A stretch of DNA of 7,205 bases from Planctomycetota bacterium (GCA_027622115.1 JAQBZS010000360.1:1-7205), one strand, 5' to 3'. Shown: positions 1-6,924, counted from the stretch's first letter. The notes: generated by a model from the sequence alone, not told the origin. Numbers and translations: made by a program.

Positions 1-44
1 CATCAGCCTCTGGCGTTTAAGTACTGACCGCAGCACAGGTTACG

Positions 45-61
45 TTTTCAGATAGCTTCTA
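45..61 (-). repeat. 17-bp repeat, left copy
   Basis: On the minus strand this reads tagaagctatctgaaaa, identical to 7138-7154. It immediately follows (minus strand) the right arm of the hairpin at 60-149, as the other copy follows its own palindrome. Confidence 0.75.
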
Positions 62-149
62 GGCACGCGCGTTTGAGGAGTGAGTGAAAGCGCGTCTCAT
101 CAGTTCTTGGTAGTTTCGACCGCGAGATGTCCACGAGCGCGCGTGCCTA
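60..149. repeat. Long imperfect hairpin downstream of the ketosynthase
   Basis: A perfect 12-bp stem, taggcacgcgcg (60-71) and cgcgcgtgccta (138-149), continues inward to about 79/130 with two wobbles and one mismatch. It lies 130-220 nt after the ketosynthase stop. There is no T-run. It may be part of a dispersed palindromic element or mark the end of the operon transcript. Confidence 0.6.
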
Positions 150-229
150 CGGCGTGCGGTTAAACGAGCGACGTTCACGCCGAAGTGGCGCTGTCGAACT
201 AAATAGCGAGTCGCGGCTGATTTCCGAAC

Positions 230-244
230 GCTAGCCGCGCTAGC
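230..244 (-). terminator. Small hairpin after the ketosynthase, doubtful terminator
   Basis: gctagc (230-235) and gctagc (239-244) form a 6-bp stem with a 3-nt loop, 35-49 nt after the stop codon at 279-281. The lack of a U-tract makes Rho-independent termination unlikely. It is noted only because it is the first structure after the operon's last gene. Confidence 0.2.
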
Positions 245-278
245 CCACGGATTCCGGGGTCGGGAGGCCTTGACCTTG

Positions 279-2168
279 TCAGCCCTGGTCCGATTGGTCG
301 ATCCAAAACCGTTCACGTTGAAACGGGTATGTGGGCAACGGTACTCGTCGGCATTTTGATCCAGCCCAGTGCTCGGACCAGTCAATTTCCTCCCCCCGCG
401 CGAATGTCGCTGCCGACGCGTGACAAGCATGGCTGGGATCGTGCTCGGTCACAGCGGTGTCATTCGGCGAGGATGGCGACACGACGTCTGGAGTCATCGC
501 GATGTATACATTGTTGCTGCTATTTCCTTCGAGAAAGTCCGCGAGCGCTGCGGTGGCCTGCTGTGTTGAATTGGCAACAACGGCCAGGCGGTACTCATGG
601 CTTTCGTGCCCACCACGACCGAGATTCGACGTGAAACACGACGAGGCAAAACTGTCGAGATTCGGCAATGCTGTGAGGAATTCTTGAGCCAATCTCTTGA
701 GTGCGATTTGCGATCGAGCTGACATCGTGAGTACATGGAATTGACCGTCATCGACTGATTCAACCGTCTTGCGTCGTTCCATGACCGCGTGAGCATTGGT
801 GCCACTAAAACTGAAGGAACTTACGGTCGCAATACGTCGTTCGTTTTCGTGCGGCCAGGGCGAATGCTCCGTTGAAATGCGGATCGGCAAATCATTCCAT
901 GGCACATTTGGATTGCCGACCTCGAAATTCAGGTGCCGTGGGATTTCTCCGTGCTCCAGAGACATGGCGGTCTTAATGAGTGCTACGACTCCGCCGGCGG
1001 ATTCCAGGTGTCCGAGATTCGTTTTGTGCGATCCGACGATCAGCGACCGATCCGCCGGTCTGCCTTTTCCGTAGGTCGCGCTCAACGCTAAAATCTCGAT
1101 CGAATCGCCGAGCGGCGTGCCGGCACCGTGTGCTTCCACGTAGTCCACGTCCTCGGGCGCGACTTGTCCCGTGTGTAATGCCCTTCGAATCAACGCTTGT
1201 TGTGCCGGTCCGTTGGGAACCGTGAGCCCACCACTGGGTCCATCATGATTGACGGCCGATCCTCGAATCACGGCGATGATGTTGTCTCGGTTCGTTTCAG
1301 CATCGGAAAGGCGTTTGAGCACCACGACTCCGCAACCCTCGCCGCGCACGGAACCATCGGCCGCGGCGTCGAACGTCCGGCATCGTCCCGTTGGCGACAT
1401 CAACCCGGCTTGGCTGAAGTAGATGCTGTATTCCGGCAGCAGCACGACATTCACCCCACCGGCCAACGCCATGTCGCATTCGCCGGACCGCAAGTTCTGG
1501 CACGCCATGTGTACGGCGACCAAGCTGGACGAGCAGGCCGTGTCGACCGCGATACTCGGCCCCTGCAATCCCAGCAGATGCGAAATTCGCCCCACGGCGG
1601 TGCTGTGCGAAATCCCGGTGCCGAAATACGCGTTGATCGCGTGTCCGCGCCGCCCTATTGACAACTCGGCGTAATCGTGGCTGGAGATGCCTACAAACAC
1701 ACCGACCGGCGTGCCGTATAACGCGTCCGTCGATTGGCCTGCATGCTCCAAGGCCTGCCAACTCGTTTCCAGCAGCAAGCGATGTTGTGGATCCATGCTG
1801 GCCGCTTCGACCTTGGAAATACCAAAGAAGTCGGCGTCGAAGTGCTCCACGTTGTCTAGGAAGCTGCCCTGGTCCGAGCACATTGAACTAGGTTGATTGC
1901 GGTCCGCGTTGAAGAAGTCCTCGACACGCCACCGATCCGGCGGAACGCGACTCACCGTTTGTCGACCGTCCTTCAACAGCCGCCAAAAGTCCGCGGGCGA
2001 TTCAATTCCTCCCGGCAAACGGCAGCCCATGCCCACAATGGCAATCGGTTCAAAGCGGGCGACCGAGTTCTGGTGGTCTTTTTCGAGTTCACCGACTCGC
2101 GCTTTGAGTTCACGAATCTTCACGAGTGCATTGGTCAGGAGATTGCGGTAATCCGGTTGCGGTTCCAC
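279..2168 (-). CDS. AT-less solitary type I polyketide ketosynthase (629 aa)
   Basis: Predicted beta-ketoacyl synthase that would catalyse decarboxylative Claisen condensation on carrier-protein-bound acyl chains in the cytoplasm. Residues about 7-36 form a charged helical stretch (YRNLLTNALVKIRELKARV) resembling the N-terminal coiled coil of modular PKS subunits. The KS domain spans about 38-465. The catalytic set is intact: Cys212 in DTACSSS, His347 in VEAHGAGT and His387 in NLGHLES; the usual HGTGT is HGAGT here. Residues 475-550 match the KS-AT linker (HVLTMSARS, YRLAVVA), and 588-622 match the post-AT linker (LPTYPFQRERFW), but the roughly 300-residue AT with its GHSxG motif is absent, as in trans-AT PKS modules. 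No ACP, KR or TE follows. I chose the GTG start at 2168 because GGAGAG lies 6 nt upstream. The longer frame has no other plausible start and would overlap the SDR gene. It is last in an operon after the SDR. Fold and activity are secure; substrate is unknown. Confidence 0.92.
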   Translation of the reverse strand: MEPQPDYRNLLTNALVKIRELKARVGELEKDHQNSVARFEPIAIVGMGCRLPGGIESPADFWRLLKDGRQTVSRVPPDRWRVEDFFNADRNQPSSMCSDQGSFLDNVEHFDADFFGISKVEAASMDPQHRLLLETSWQALEHAGQSTDALYGTPVGVFVGISSHDYAELSIGRRGHAINAYFGTGISHSTAVGRISHLLGLQGPSIAVDTACSSSLVAVHMACQNLRSGECDMALAGGVNVVLLPEYSIYFSQAGLMSPTGRCRTFDAAADGSVRGEGCGVVVLKRLSDAETNRDNIIAVIRGSAVNHDGPSGGLTVPNGPAQQALIRRALHTGQVAPEDVDYVEAHGAGTPLGDSIEILALSATYGKGRPADRSLIVGSHKTNLGHLESAGGVVALIKTAMSLEHGEIPRHLNFEVGNPNVPWNDLPIRISTEHSPWPHENERRIATVSSFSFSGTNAHAVMERRKTVESVDDGQFHVLTMSARSQIALKRLAQEFLTALPNLDSFASSCFTSNLGRGGHESHEYRLAVVANSTQQATAALADFLEGNSSNNVYIAMTPDVVSPSSPNDTAVTEHDPSHACHASAATFARGEEIDWSEHWAGSKCRRVPLPTYPFQRERFWIDQSDQG

Positions 2169-2174
2169 TCGAAA

Positions 2175-2180
2175 CTCTCC
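2175..2180 (-). promoter_or_regulatory. Ribosome-binding site deciding the GTG start of the ketosynthase
   Basis: GGAGAG on the minus strand, 6 nt before the GTG at 2168. It lies in the 34-nt gap after the SDR stop codon. It supports a GTG start 100 codons inside the longest open frame. Confidence 0.75.
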
Positions 2181-2202
2181 GTGAGTCTTGCGGTTGTCAA
2201 TT

Positions 2203-3174
2203 TCAATGATTGGAATCGGTTTGAATACGAAACCATTCGACCGTTTCGACAAGCCCTTCGGTGATCTGCATTTCCGGTTTCCAGCCCAATTTGGTGTTGA
2301 TCTTGCCGAACGAAACAATGCTCGATCGTAGGTCTCCGGGACGATCCGGGCCGTGAACCGGTTGGGGAATCGTGACTGTCGCGTCGGTTCGACCGAGGAT
2401 GGCCGTGCAGGTGCGATGCAATTCGCTCGCCAGTACATTGACGTCCGTGGCGATGGCCGTCCCCACATTGAAGGCGTCGAACGTCGCTGTGGGATTGTGC
2501 TGCAACGCCATCACGTTCGCTTGAGCCACATCCGTGACGAAGACGTAGTCTCGGTCAAACTTGCCGTCGCCGTTGATCGTGGTCTCCTCTCGTCGCAGCA
2601 TGCGTTGGCAAAATATCGCCACGACTCCGGCTTCGCCGTGCGGATTTTGCCGAGGCCCGAACACATTGGCGTATCGCAGCGCCACGGTTTGTAGGCCGTG
2701 TTCGCGAGCGAAGAATTGCAGGTATTGCTCGCCAACCCACTTCGAAATGCCATAGGGCGAGATCGGCTGCGCGGGATGGCTTTCGTCCGCCGGTGCAAAG
2801 ACATCGCCATACAGCACGCCGCCCGACGACGCGAAGACGAATCGTTTCACGCCGACGGCAACGCTTTGTTCCAGCACGTTCAGCAGCCCCATTACGTTGA
2901 CGTCCGCGTCGTGCGACGGTTCGCGGACCGAGCGGCTGACCGACATCTGAGCGGCTTGATGGCAAATGGCGTCCGGGCGGAAATCCGCGAAGACTCGCCG
3001 TACCGCGTCGCGGTCTCGTACGTCGGCTTGCTCGAAGCGGACGTCGATGGGCACATTGTGCCGGAAACCGGTCGAAAGGTTGTCGAGCACGGCGATCTCG
3101 TGTTGATCGGCCAACAATTGATCGACGATGTGGCTGCCGATGAATCCGGCTCCGCCCGTGACGAGAATTCGCAT
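2203..3174 (-). CDS. NAD-dependent epimerase/dehydratase, extended SDR (GalE-like, 323 aa)
   Basis: Predicted cytoplasmic nucleotide-sugar epimerase or dehydratase of the extended short-chain dehydrogenase/reductase family. The N-terminal Rossmann motif TGGAGFIG occupies residues 6-13, and Asp31 at the end of the second strand (VLDNLS) is typical of NAD(H) preference. The catalytic Tyr141 and Lys145 (YGISK) and the upstream Ser116/Ser117 (ASSGG) are present. The segments RYANVFGPRQNPHGEAGVVAIF (from residue 167, without its first residue in some relatives) and RDYVFVTDVA (208-217) are characteristic of the UDP-hexose 4-epimerase subgroup. Length is normal for the family. The ATG at 3174 was chosen over one 12 codons upstream because it directly precedes the RILVTGG strand, has GAGGA 4 nt before it, and avoids overlapping the GNAT gene. 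It sits between GNAT (7-nt gap) and the ketosynthase (34-nt gap), so it is probably co-transcribed and co-functional. The sugar substrate, and epimerase versus dehydratase activity, cannot be told from sequence alone. Confidence 0.93.
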   Translation of the reverse strand: MRILVTGGAGFIGSHIVDQLLADQHEIAVLDNLSTGFRHNVPIDVRFEQADVRDRDAVRRVFADFRPDAICHQAAQMSVSRSVREPSHDADVNVMGLLNVLEQSVAVGVKRFVFASSGGVLYGDVFAPADESHPAQPISPYGISKWVGEQYLQFFAREHGLQTVALRYANVFGPRQNPHGEAGVVAIFCQRMLRREETTINGDGKFDRDYVFVTDVAQANVMALQHNPTATFDAFNVGTAIATDVNVLASELHRTCTAILGRTDATVTIPQPVHGPDRPGDLRSSIVSFGKINTKLGWKPEMQITEGLVETVEWFRIQTDSNH

Positions 3175-3178
3175 GTGT

Positions 3179-3183
3179 TCCTC
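3179..3183 (-). promoter_or_regulatory. SDR ribosome-binding site overlapping the GNAT stop codon
   Basis: GAGGA on the minus strand shares bases with the TGA stop of the upstream GNAT gene (3184-3182) and lies 4 nt before the SDR ATG. This arrangement suggests translational coupling of the two genes. Confidence 0.7.
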
Positions 3184-4144
3184 AGACGCTAAAGTTCTTC
3201 GAATACACAATGCCCGTGTCGATCGCTCGGAAGCCGGCGGCTTTGGCGGCTCCCTTCATGGCTTCATTGTCGTCAATGGCATGGACTTCCGCCGTGGTGA
3301 CTCGCTCGTCCCGCAGCCGACGGCAGACTTCGACCAACAGCGTCTGGCCGTATCCGTTGCCTCGCTGTGATTTTTCGACCCACAAGTTGGACAGCCCGAT
3401 CGCCTGCTTCTTCCATTTGGGCCGATACAGGTCCAAGCCGACGACGTTGACCGAAGCGACGCCATCGCCGCCGGCTTTGGGCAGCAATTCGAACATCAGC
3501 GAATCCAGGCGACCGAAACGGCAGCTCCACCACCAAGTGACGGGCGGTGGCGGCGGCACTTTAATGGCCATTTTGAGCTTCCGACGATTCTGCATCAGCT
3601 TCATGTTCACGGGATCGCCGTCAGCAGCTACCTCGCGCTGAAAGACGATGTGCTTCGACTCCGAGGCGTAGCCCAATGCCTTCAGGAACGGTGCGGCCGA
3701 CGCATCCGACTCCAGGAAACCGGACGGTTCGCTGCCACCGTACAGGCCGAGATAAAACGGGTTGTGCGGCGCGGCGGGGCCGGCTTGCAGTTGGGATGCA
3801 CCGTTCGACTTGAGGTACGACTCGGCCCGCTGCATGAGTTCCCGCCCGATTCCCTTGCGGCGGAATTCCGGCCGAACACCGATGGCGCAGATCGCCCCGT
3901 GTTCCGTCGAGATTGCGGACTCGTCGGCATTGCAACCGAATCCGGCATGCACAAAACCAACCATCGATTCGCCGTCCAGCGCGATGATGAAACCATCGCG
4001 GCGAAAGTAGGGCTGAGACAGCATCAGCGTCTCAAGGGCGTCCACGTTGAACCCACCGGCCGCTCCGCGACCGAATCGACATTTGTGCCAAAGTTCGACA
4101 ATTCTCGGAGGATCGGAATTCTTGAAGCAGCGAAACTCAACCAC
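3182..4144 (-). CDS. Tandem GNAT-family N-acetyltransferase (320 aa)
   Basis: Predicted cytoplasmic acyl-CoA-dependent N-acyltransferase with two GNAT domains. The first spans about 1-168, with the acetyl-CoA pyrophosphate-binding motif RRKGIG at 95-100 after a typical beta strand (AICAIGVRPEF). The second spans about 203-320, with QRGNGYG at 260-266 after LSNLWVEK. Such tandem architecture is known from mycothiol synthase-like proteins, in which often only one domain is catalytic; that comparison is by layout only. The domains are joined by a basic linker followed by five prolines (197-201) and three tryptophans (204-206). The start is a GTG at 4144, with a weak AAGG 7 nt upstream; no ATG fits. 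It is the first gene of the GNAT-SDR-ketosynthase unit. It might acylate an amino sugar or amine made by this locus, but the acceptor is unknown. It could equally be a general detoxification or protein acetyltransferase. Confidence 0.9.
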   Translation of the reverse strand: MVEFRCFKNSDPPRIVELWHKCRFGRGAAGGFNVDALETLMLSQPYFRRDGFIIALDGESMVGFVHAGFGCNADESAISTEHGAICAIGVRPEFRRKGIGRELMQRAESYLKSNGASQLQAGPAAPHNPFYLGLYGGSEPSGFLESDASAAPFLKALGYASESKHIVFQREVAADGDPVNMKLMQNRRKLKMAIKVPPPPPVTWWWSCRFGRLDSLMFELLPKAGGDGVASVNVVGLDLYRPKWKKQAIGLSNLWVEKSQRGNGYGQTLLVEVCRRLRDERVTTAEVHAIDDNEAMKGAAKAAGFRAIDTGIVYSKNFSV

Positions 4145-4219
4145 GTCGTGGCCTTATCAAAGTGAGCGCGGCGGGATGTAACAAATGTCAAGCAGACGGG
4201 GTCGGCGGTTTAAGGTTCC

Positions 4220-4354
4220 GGTCTTGATCACCAATTGGCCCACCTTTCGATCAACATTCGTCCCATCAGTCTCATAAGTCCCATAAGTGATGCGACTTAT
4301 GGGAGAAATGGTACGGATGTGATTGGCAGGCTGGGCGAAACCGTGATCAAGGCC
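4220..4354. repeat. Nested inverted-repeat element in the spacer
   Basis: Outer arms at 4220-4242 and 4332-4354 are inverted copies matching at 18 of 23 positions, including the perfect 9-mer cttgatcac/gtgatcaag. Near the centre is a perfect 10-bp hairpin, tcccataagt (4279-4288) and acttatggga (4295-4304), with a 6-nt loop. The layout is that of a small palindromic intergenic element (MITE- or REP-like) or a folded RNA. No transposase is present. Confidence 0.55.
4260..4286. repeat. Three 9-bp tandem units
   Basis: Consecutive units gtcccatca, gtctcataa and gtcccataa, reading ttatgggac-like on the minus strand. The last unit is also the left arm of the central hairpin. I recall similar short arrays from planctomycete and deltaproteobacterial intergenic DNA. 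Such arrays vary in copy number by slippage. Confidence 0.6.
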
Positions 4355-4386
4355 AAAGTACCTGAGCCTTCCGTTTTCTGTTCCTG

Positions 4387-4414
4387 GACCCCGCCTGCTT
4401 GTCAGGCGGAGGTC
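4387..4414. repeat. Strong hairpin downstream of the transketolase-like gene
   Basis: gacc-ccgcctg (4387-4397) pairs with caggcgg-a-ggtc (4403-4414), giving 11 bp with a one-base bulge and a 5-nt loop (cttgt). It lies about 100 nt after the upstream gene's stop. Neither strand has the T-run of an intrinsic terminator, so it may be a REP-like element, an mRNA 3' end stabiliser or a weak terminator. Confidence 0.6.
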
Positions 4415-4510
4415 CCGGACGACATCGGGAATCGGAATGTACGAATCGGCATGGCCAGCGTCCATGAACGTGATTCACCGAACCGGAGCGGATTCGCAAA
4501 GTGATCAAGT

Positions 4511-6757
4511 TCAGTTGCTAAGCCCTTTTACGGCTGCGACAAGTGCTGCGGTCGTGATTCCAAAATGGTCCCACGTCTCGGCGAAACCATGACTGGGGGC
4601 GATGCGAGGATCCGCGATGCCGACATGACTCAGCGGCGTTCCGGAAACCGTGGTCGCCAACAGACCAGCGAAGCCTCGCAGGCCGGCTTCCGGAGTCCCG
4701 ATCAAACCGTCCTCGATCGTGACAATGCCTTCCGGATATCGCGTTGCCAAGCCGGCGAGGTCGTCCGCTTGGATCGGCAAGCCGTTGACCACATGCACAT
4801 CGACATCGACTCCGTCCGCCTTCAACGCCTCGAATGCTTCACCACCCAGCGACGCCGTGCAGCCAACGGCCAGAATCGCTTTCTTGGCTCCACTCGACCG
4901 GTACTCGGTCATCGGTTCCCATGCGGAATACTGATCCCACAACGGACCCGATCCATCTTGTTTGTCGAGCACCGGGACGTTGTCGCGCGGAATGCCGACG
5001 ATGTGTGCTCCGTAATGGGCCGCCAAATCCTTGATCGCCACAAACGCGGAACGCGCGTCGGCCGGCGTATAGAAGCGATGTAAATACGGCAAATAGCCGA
5101 TCGCCAAGCTGATCCAATCCAGCGACCAACCCGAGAAATGGTCTCGCCCAGTGCAGGCGCCGACATGCGACAAGTGCATTGTCACGTTGAGCCCTTCGTT
5201 CACGCCGTTCAGGTTGCGTTGATATCGCCACAGTTCAAAGCCCTCGCGTGCGATTCCCTCGAAGAACGCGGCAAACGTCGAAAACACTACCAGTTGCGGG
5301 TCGAGTGAACTCATCGCCATTCCGTTAACCATCAATGACGAAACCTGCTCGGTGATGCCCATCTCGAACTTATGGTTGTCGTCGATAAACGTCTTCGCCA
5401 AATCCAAGCGCGTGGACGGGTCGAGGTCGCAAGACACCGTGAAGAATTGCTCGGGAAATGCCTTGGCGACGGCTCCGTATCCGATACGGCTGCCGTTTCG
5501 CGGCGACGTCACGCTGCCGGCGGCGGGAAGCTCGACCGCGTCCAACGCCGCCTTGCTCAACACGAGATTGCTCGAACCCGGGGCCGGACGACCGACCGTC
5601 ACGCGAACGTCGGCCGGTTGCTTTTTCAACGTGGCCAATGCCGACGATTCGGCGTCCGTGAGCTTCAGCAGCGGATTGCCGAGCACGGCGGCGAGATCGC
5701 GGCCCTTCATGTGCCCGTCGTGATGGGCGGCGCCACCGGGCAGGCCATTCACGAAGAACACGTTTTCGAACATGGAGAATACGTCGCGGAAGCTCATCAA
5801 CGACCCCGGCACCCAGACTTTCGTATCGAGCGTGACATTGTTCTTGCCGGCGAACTCCGCCAATTCGATCGAGACTCCATAACGATCGCCGAACTCGCTG
5901 AGCGACGTGCCGGTGTAGCCCACGGGGAAGATCAGGCTGGACTTGCCGCGCTTGGCCAGCGACTCGGCTTCTCGGTAAGCTGCGTAGAGTTTGTCCGTTT
6001 CGTGCAGCGACGGGATTTCGAGGATCTCGATCCCGGCGGCTCCGATCAGTGTCCGAGGATCGATGTCCATGATGTTCTTGCACGTGTCGGAAAGCTGAAT
6101 CCCATTTCGATTCATGATGAACGTGATCGGAGCGCCGTGCTGAGCGGCTCCGATAAAACCGTTGAGCGCCTGTCCCGACATCCAGCCGGCATCGCCGCAG
6201 TGACAATACACGTGGCCCTCGTCCCCATGCCGAGCCTTCAAGCCCAATGCCTGCCCAACCGCCACCGGCACGATGATGCCCAAACGCCCGCTGTTGAGTT
6301 GCGTTCCACCCGGCACCCAAGACACGTGACCGGGGATATCGATGCTGCGACGAAATTCCTCGATCACGTGGTCTTCGCCGAGATATCCCAAGACGGCCAG
6401 CAGCGAGTAATACCCGATGGCCGTATGTCCGTGCTCGATCGTGTAGTGCTTCGTTTCGCCATCACAAATCAACATCGACATCAGCAGCGCCGGGATCAAT
6501 TCCAACCCGCCCCCGAGGTGATCGAGTTCGTTGATCTTGGCCAGCGACGCGAGAGACGCCAGCGCGGTCGCGGCGGCCCGTTTCTCCAAGGCACCCATTG
6601 CGGCCAGCGTGTCGTTGGACAGCGTGGCTTCCGAGCCGAGGTTGATGGAGATCGGCAAGACATGGGATTCGACGCGATCACGCATGTAATGGGCGGCGGT
6701 CAGCAATGCCTGATTGCGTTCCCCTTGAGCATGGAATGTCTGCGGCAAGTTGGTCAT
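4511..6757 (-). CDS. Transketolase-like thiamine diphosphate enzyme (748 aa)
   Basis: Predicted TPP- and divalent-metal-dependent two-carbon ketol transferase or related carboligase, cytoplasmic. The N-terminal TPP domain (about 60-280) has a DHLGGGLE segment at 79-86 matching the transketolase GHPGGSLS region, and EHGHTAIGYYSLLAVLGYL matching the SKGHAA region. The metal/TPP motif begins GDAGW at 188 and ends at Asn218 (NRNGIQL). The pyrimidine-binding domain (about 415-590) carries the catalytic glutamate Glu470 in MGITEQ. A transketolase C-terminal domain occupies about 620-748. At 748 residues it is longer than typical enzymes of about 660. The motif is unusual: GDA replaces GDG, and Ser194 appears where a conserved acidic residue usually sits. 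The ATG at 6757 was chosen because MTNLP begins the conserved-looking protein and GGAA lies 6 nt upstream; the extra 43 codons of the open frame are arginine- and proline-rich and unlike coding sequence. It may be a central pentose-phosphate enzyme or a specialised pathway enzyme; the operon-like setting and divergence favour the latter. Confidence 0.92.
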   Translation of the reverse strand: MTNLPQTFHAQGERNQALLTAAHYMRDRVESHVLPISINLGSEATLSNDTLAAMGALEKRAAATALASLASLAKINELDHLGGGLELIPALLMSMLICDGETKHYTIEHGHTAIGYYSLLAVLGYLGEDHVIEEFRRSIDIPGHVSWVPGGTQLNSGRLGIIVPVAVGQALGLKARHGDEGHVYCHCGDAGWMSGQALNGFIGAAQHGAPITFIMNRNGIQLSDTCKNIMDIDPRTLIGAAGIEILEIPSLHETDKLYAAYREAESLAKRGKSSLIFPVGYTGTSLSEFGDRYGVSIELAEFAGKNNVTLDTKVWVPGSLMSFRDVFSMFENVFFVNGLPGGAAHHDGHMKGRDLAAVLGNPLLKLTDAESSALATLKKQPADVRVTVGRPAPGSSNLVLSKAALDAVELPAAGSVTSPRNGSRIGYGAVAKAFPEQFFTVSCDLDPSTRLDLAKTFIDDNHKFEMGITEQVSSLMVNGMAMSSLDPQLVVFSTFAAFFEGIAREGFELWRYQRNLNGVNEGLNVTMHLSHVGACTGRDHFSGWSLDWISLAIGYLPYLHRFYTPADARSAFVAIKDLAAHYGAHIVGIPRDNVPVLDKQDGSGPLWDQYSAWEPMTEYRSSGAKKAILAVGCTASLGGEAFEALKADGVDVDVHVVNGLPIQADDLAGLATRYPEGIVTIEDGLIGTPEAGLRGFAGLLATTVSGTPLSHVGIADPRIAPSHGFAETWDHFGITTAALVAAVKGLSN

Positions 6758-6924
6758 CTTCAGTTCCGTTAAGCAAATTCGAGTTCTAGTTTGACGCGGC
6801 GGCGGACGAGTCACCTCTGCCGAGGTCCATCCTGGACAAGGCGACTGATCGGATCGCGTCCGTAAGAGCCATCCGACAGGTCGCACTGCCGAATGACGCC
6901 TGATGTCTTGCGATTCGGCGGACG

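Larger units (their letters stand above)
4145..4510. other. 366-nt intergenic spacer with repeats, no gene
   Basis: Between the transketolase-like stop and the GNAT start I find no convincing gene. The one open frame of about 100 codons on the minus strand reads through short repeats and hairpins and resembles no family I know. The spacer holds a nested inverted repeat (4220-4354), a 9-bp tandem array (4260-4286) and a strong hairpin (4387-4414). The motif gtgatcaag occurs at 4343-4351 and 4501-4509 and inverted at 4223-4231. The promoter of the GNAT operon, if separate, must lie here, but I see no convincing -35/-10 pair. Confidence 0.7.

Noticed and set aside
59..430. Minus-strand open frame of 123 codons overlapping the ketosynthase end
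   Set aside because: It shares DNA with the ketosynthase C-terminus in another frame, is arginine-rich with no recognisable domain, and reads through the hairpin at 60-149.
2169..2468. N-terminal 100-codon extension of the ketosynthase frame
   Set aside because: It lies inside the SDR gene in a different frame and is unlike PKS sequence. A GTG with a good ribosome-binding site begins the true protein at 2168.
4186..4191. Perfect TTGACA on the minus strand 42 nt before the GNAT start
   Set aside because: At spacings of 16-18 nt the downstream hexamers (GCGCTC, CGCTCA, GCTCAC) do not resemble a -10, so a promoter is not supported.
4260..4304. Possible CRISPR-like array
   Set aside because: The units are only 9 bp, contiguous and without spacers. 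This is a simple tandem repeat.
4157..4465. Minus-strand open frame of 102 codons in the spacer before GNAT
   Set aside because: Its peptide is the translation of the short tandem units and hairpins. It has no recognised family and no good ribosome-binding site.
5372..6772. 466-codon plus-strand open frame opposite the transketolase-like gene
   Set aside because: It is a long antisense shadow caused by GC-biased third positions in the real gene. Its histidine- and arginine-rich product has no domain.
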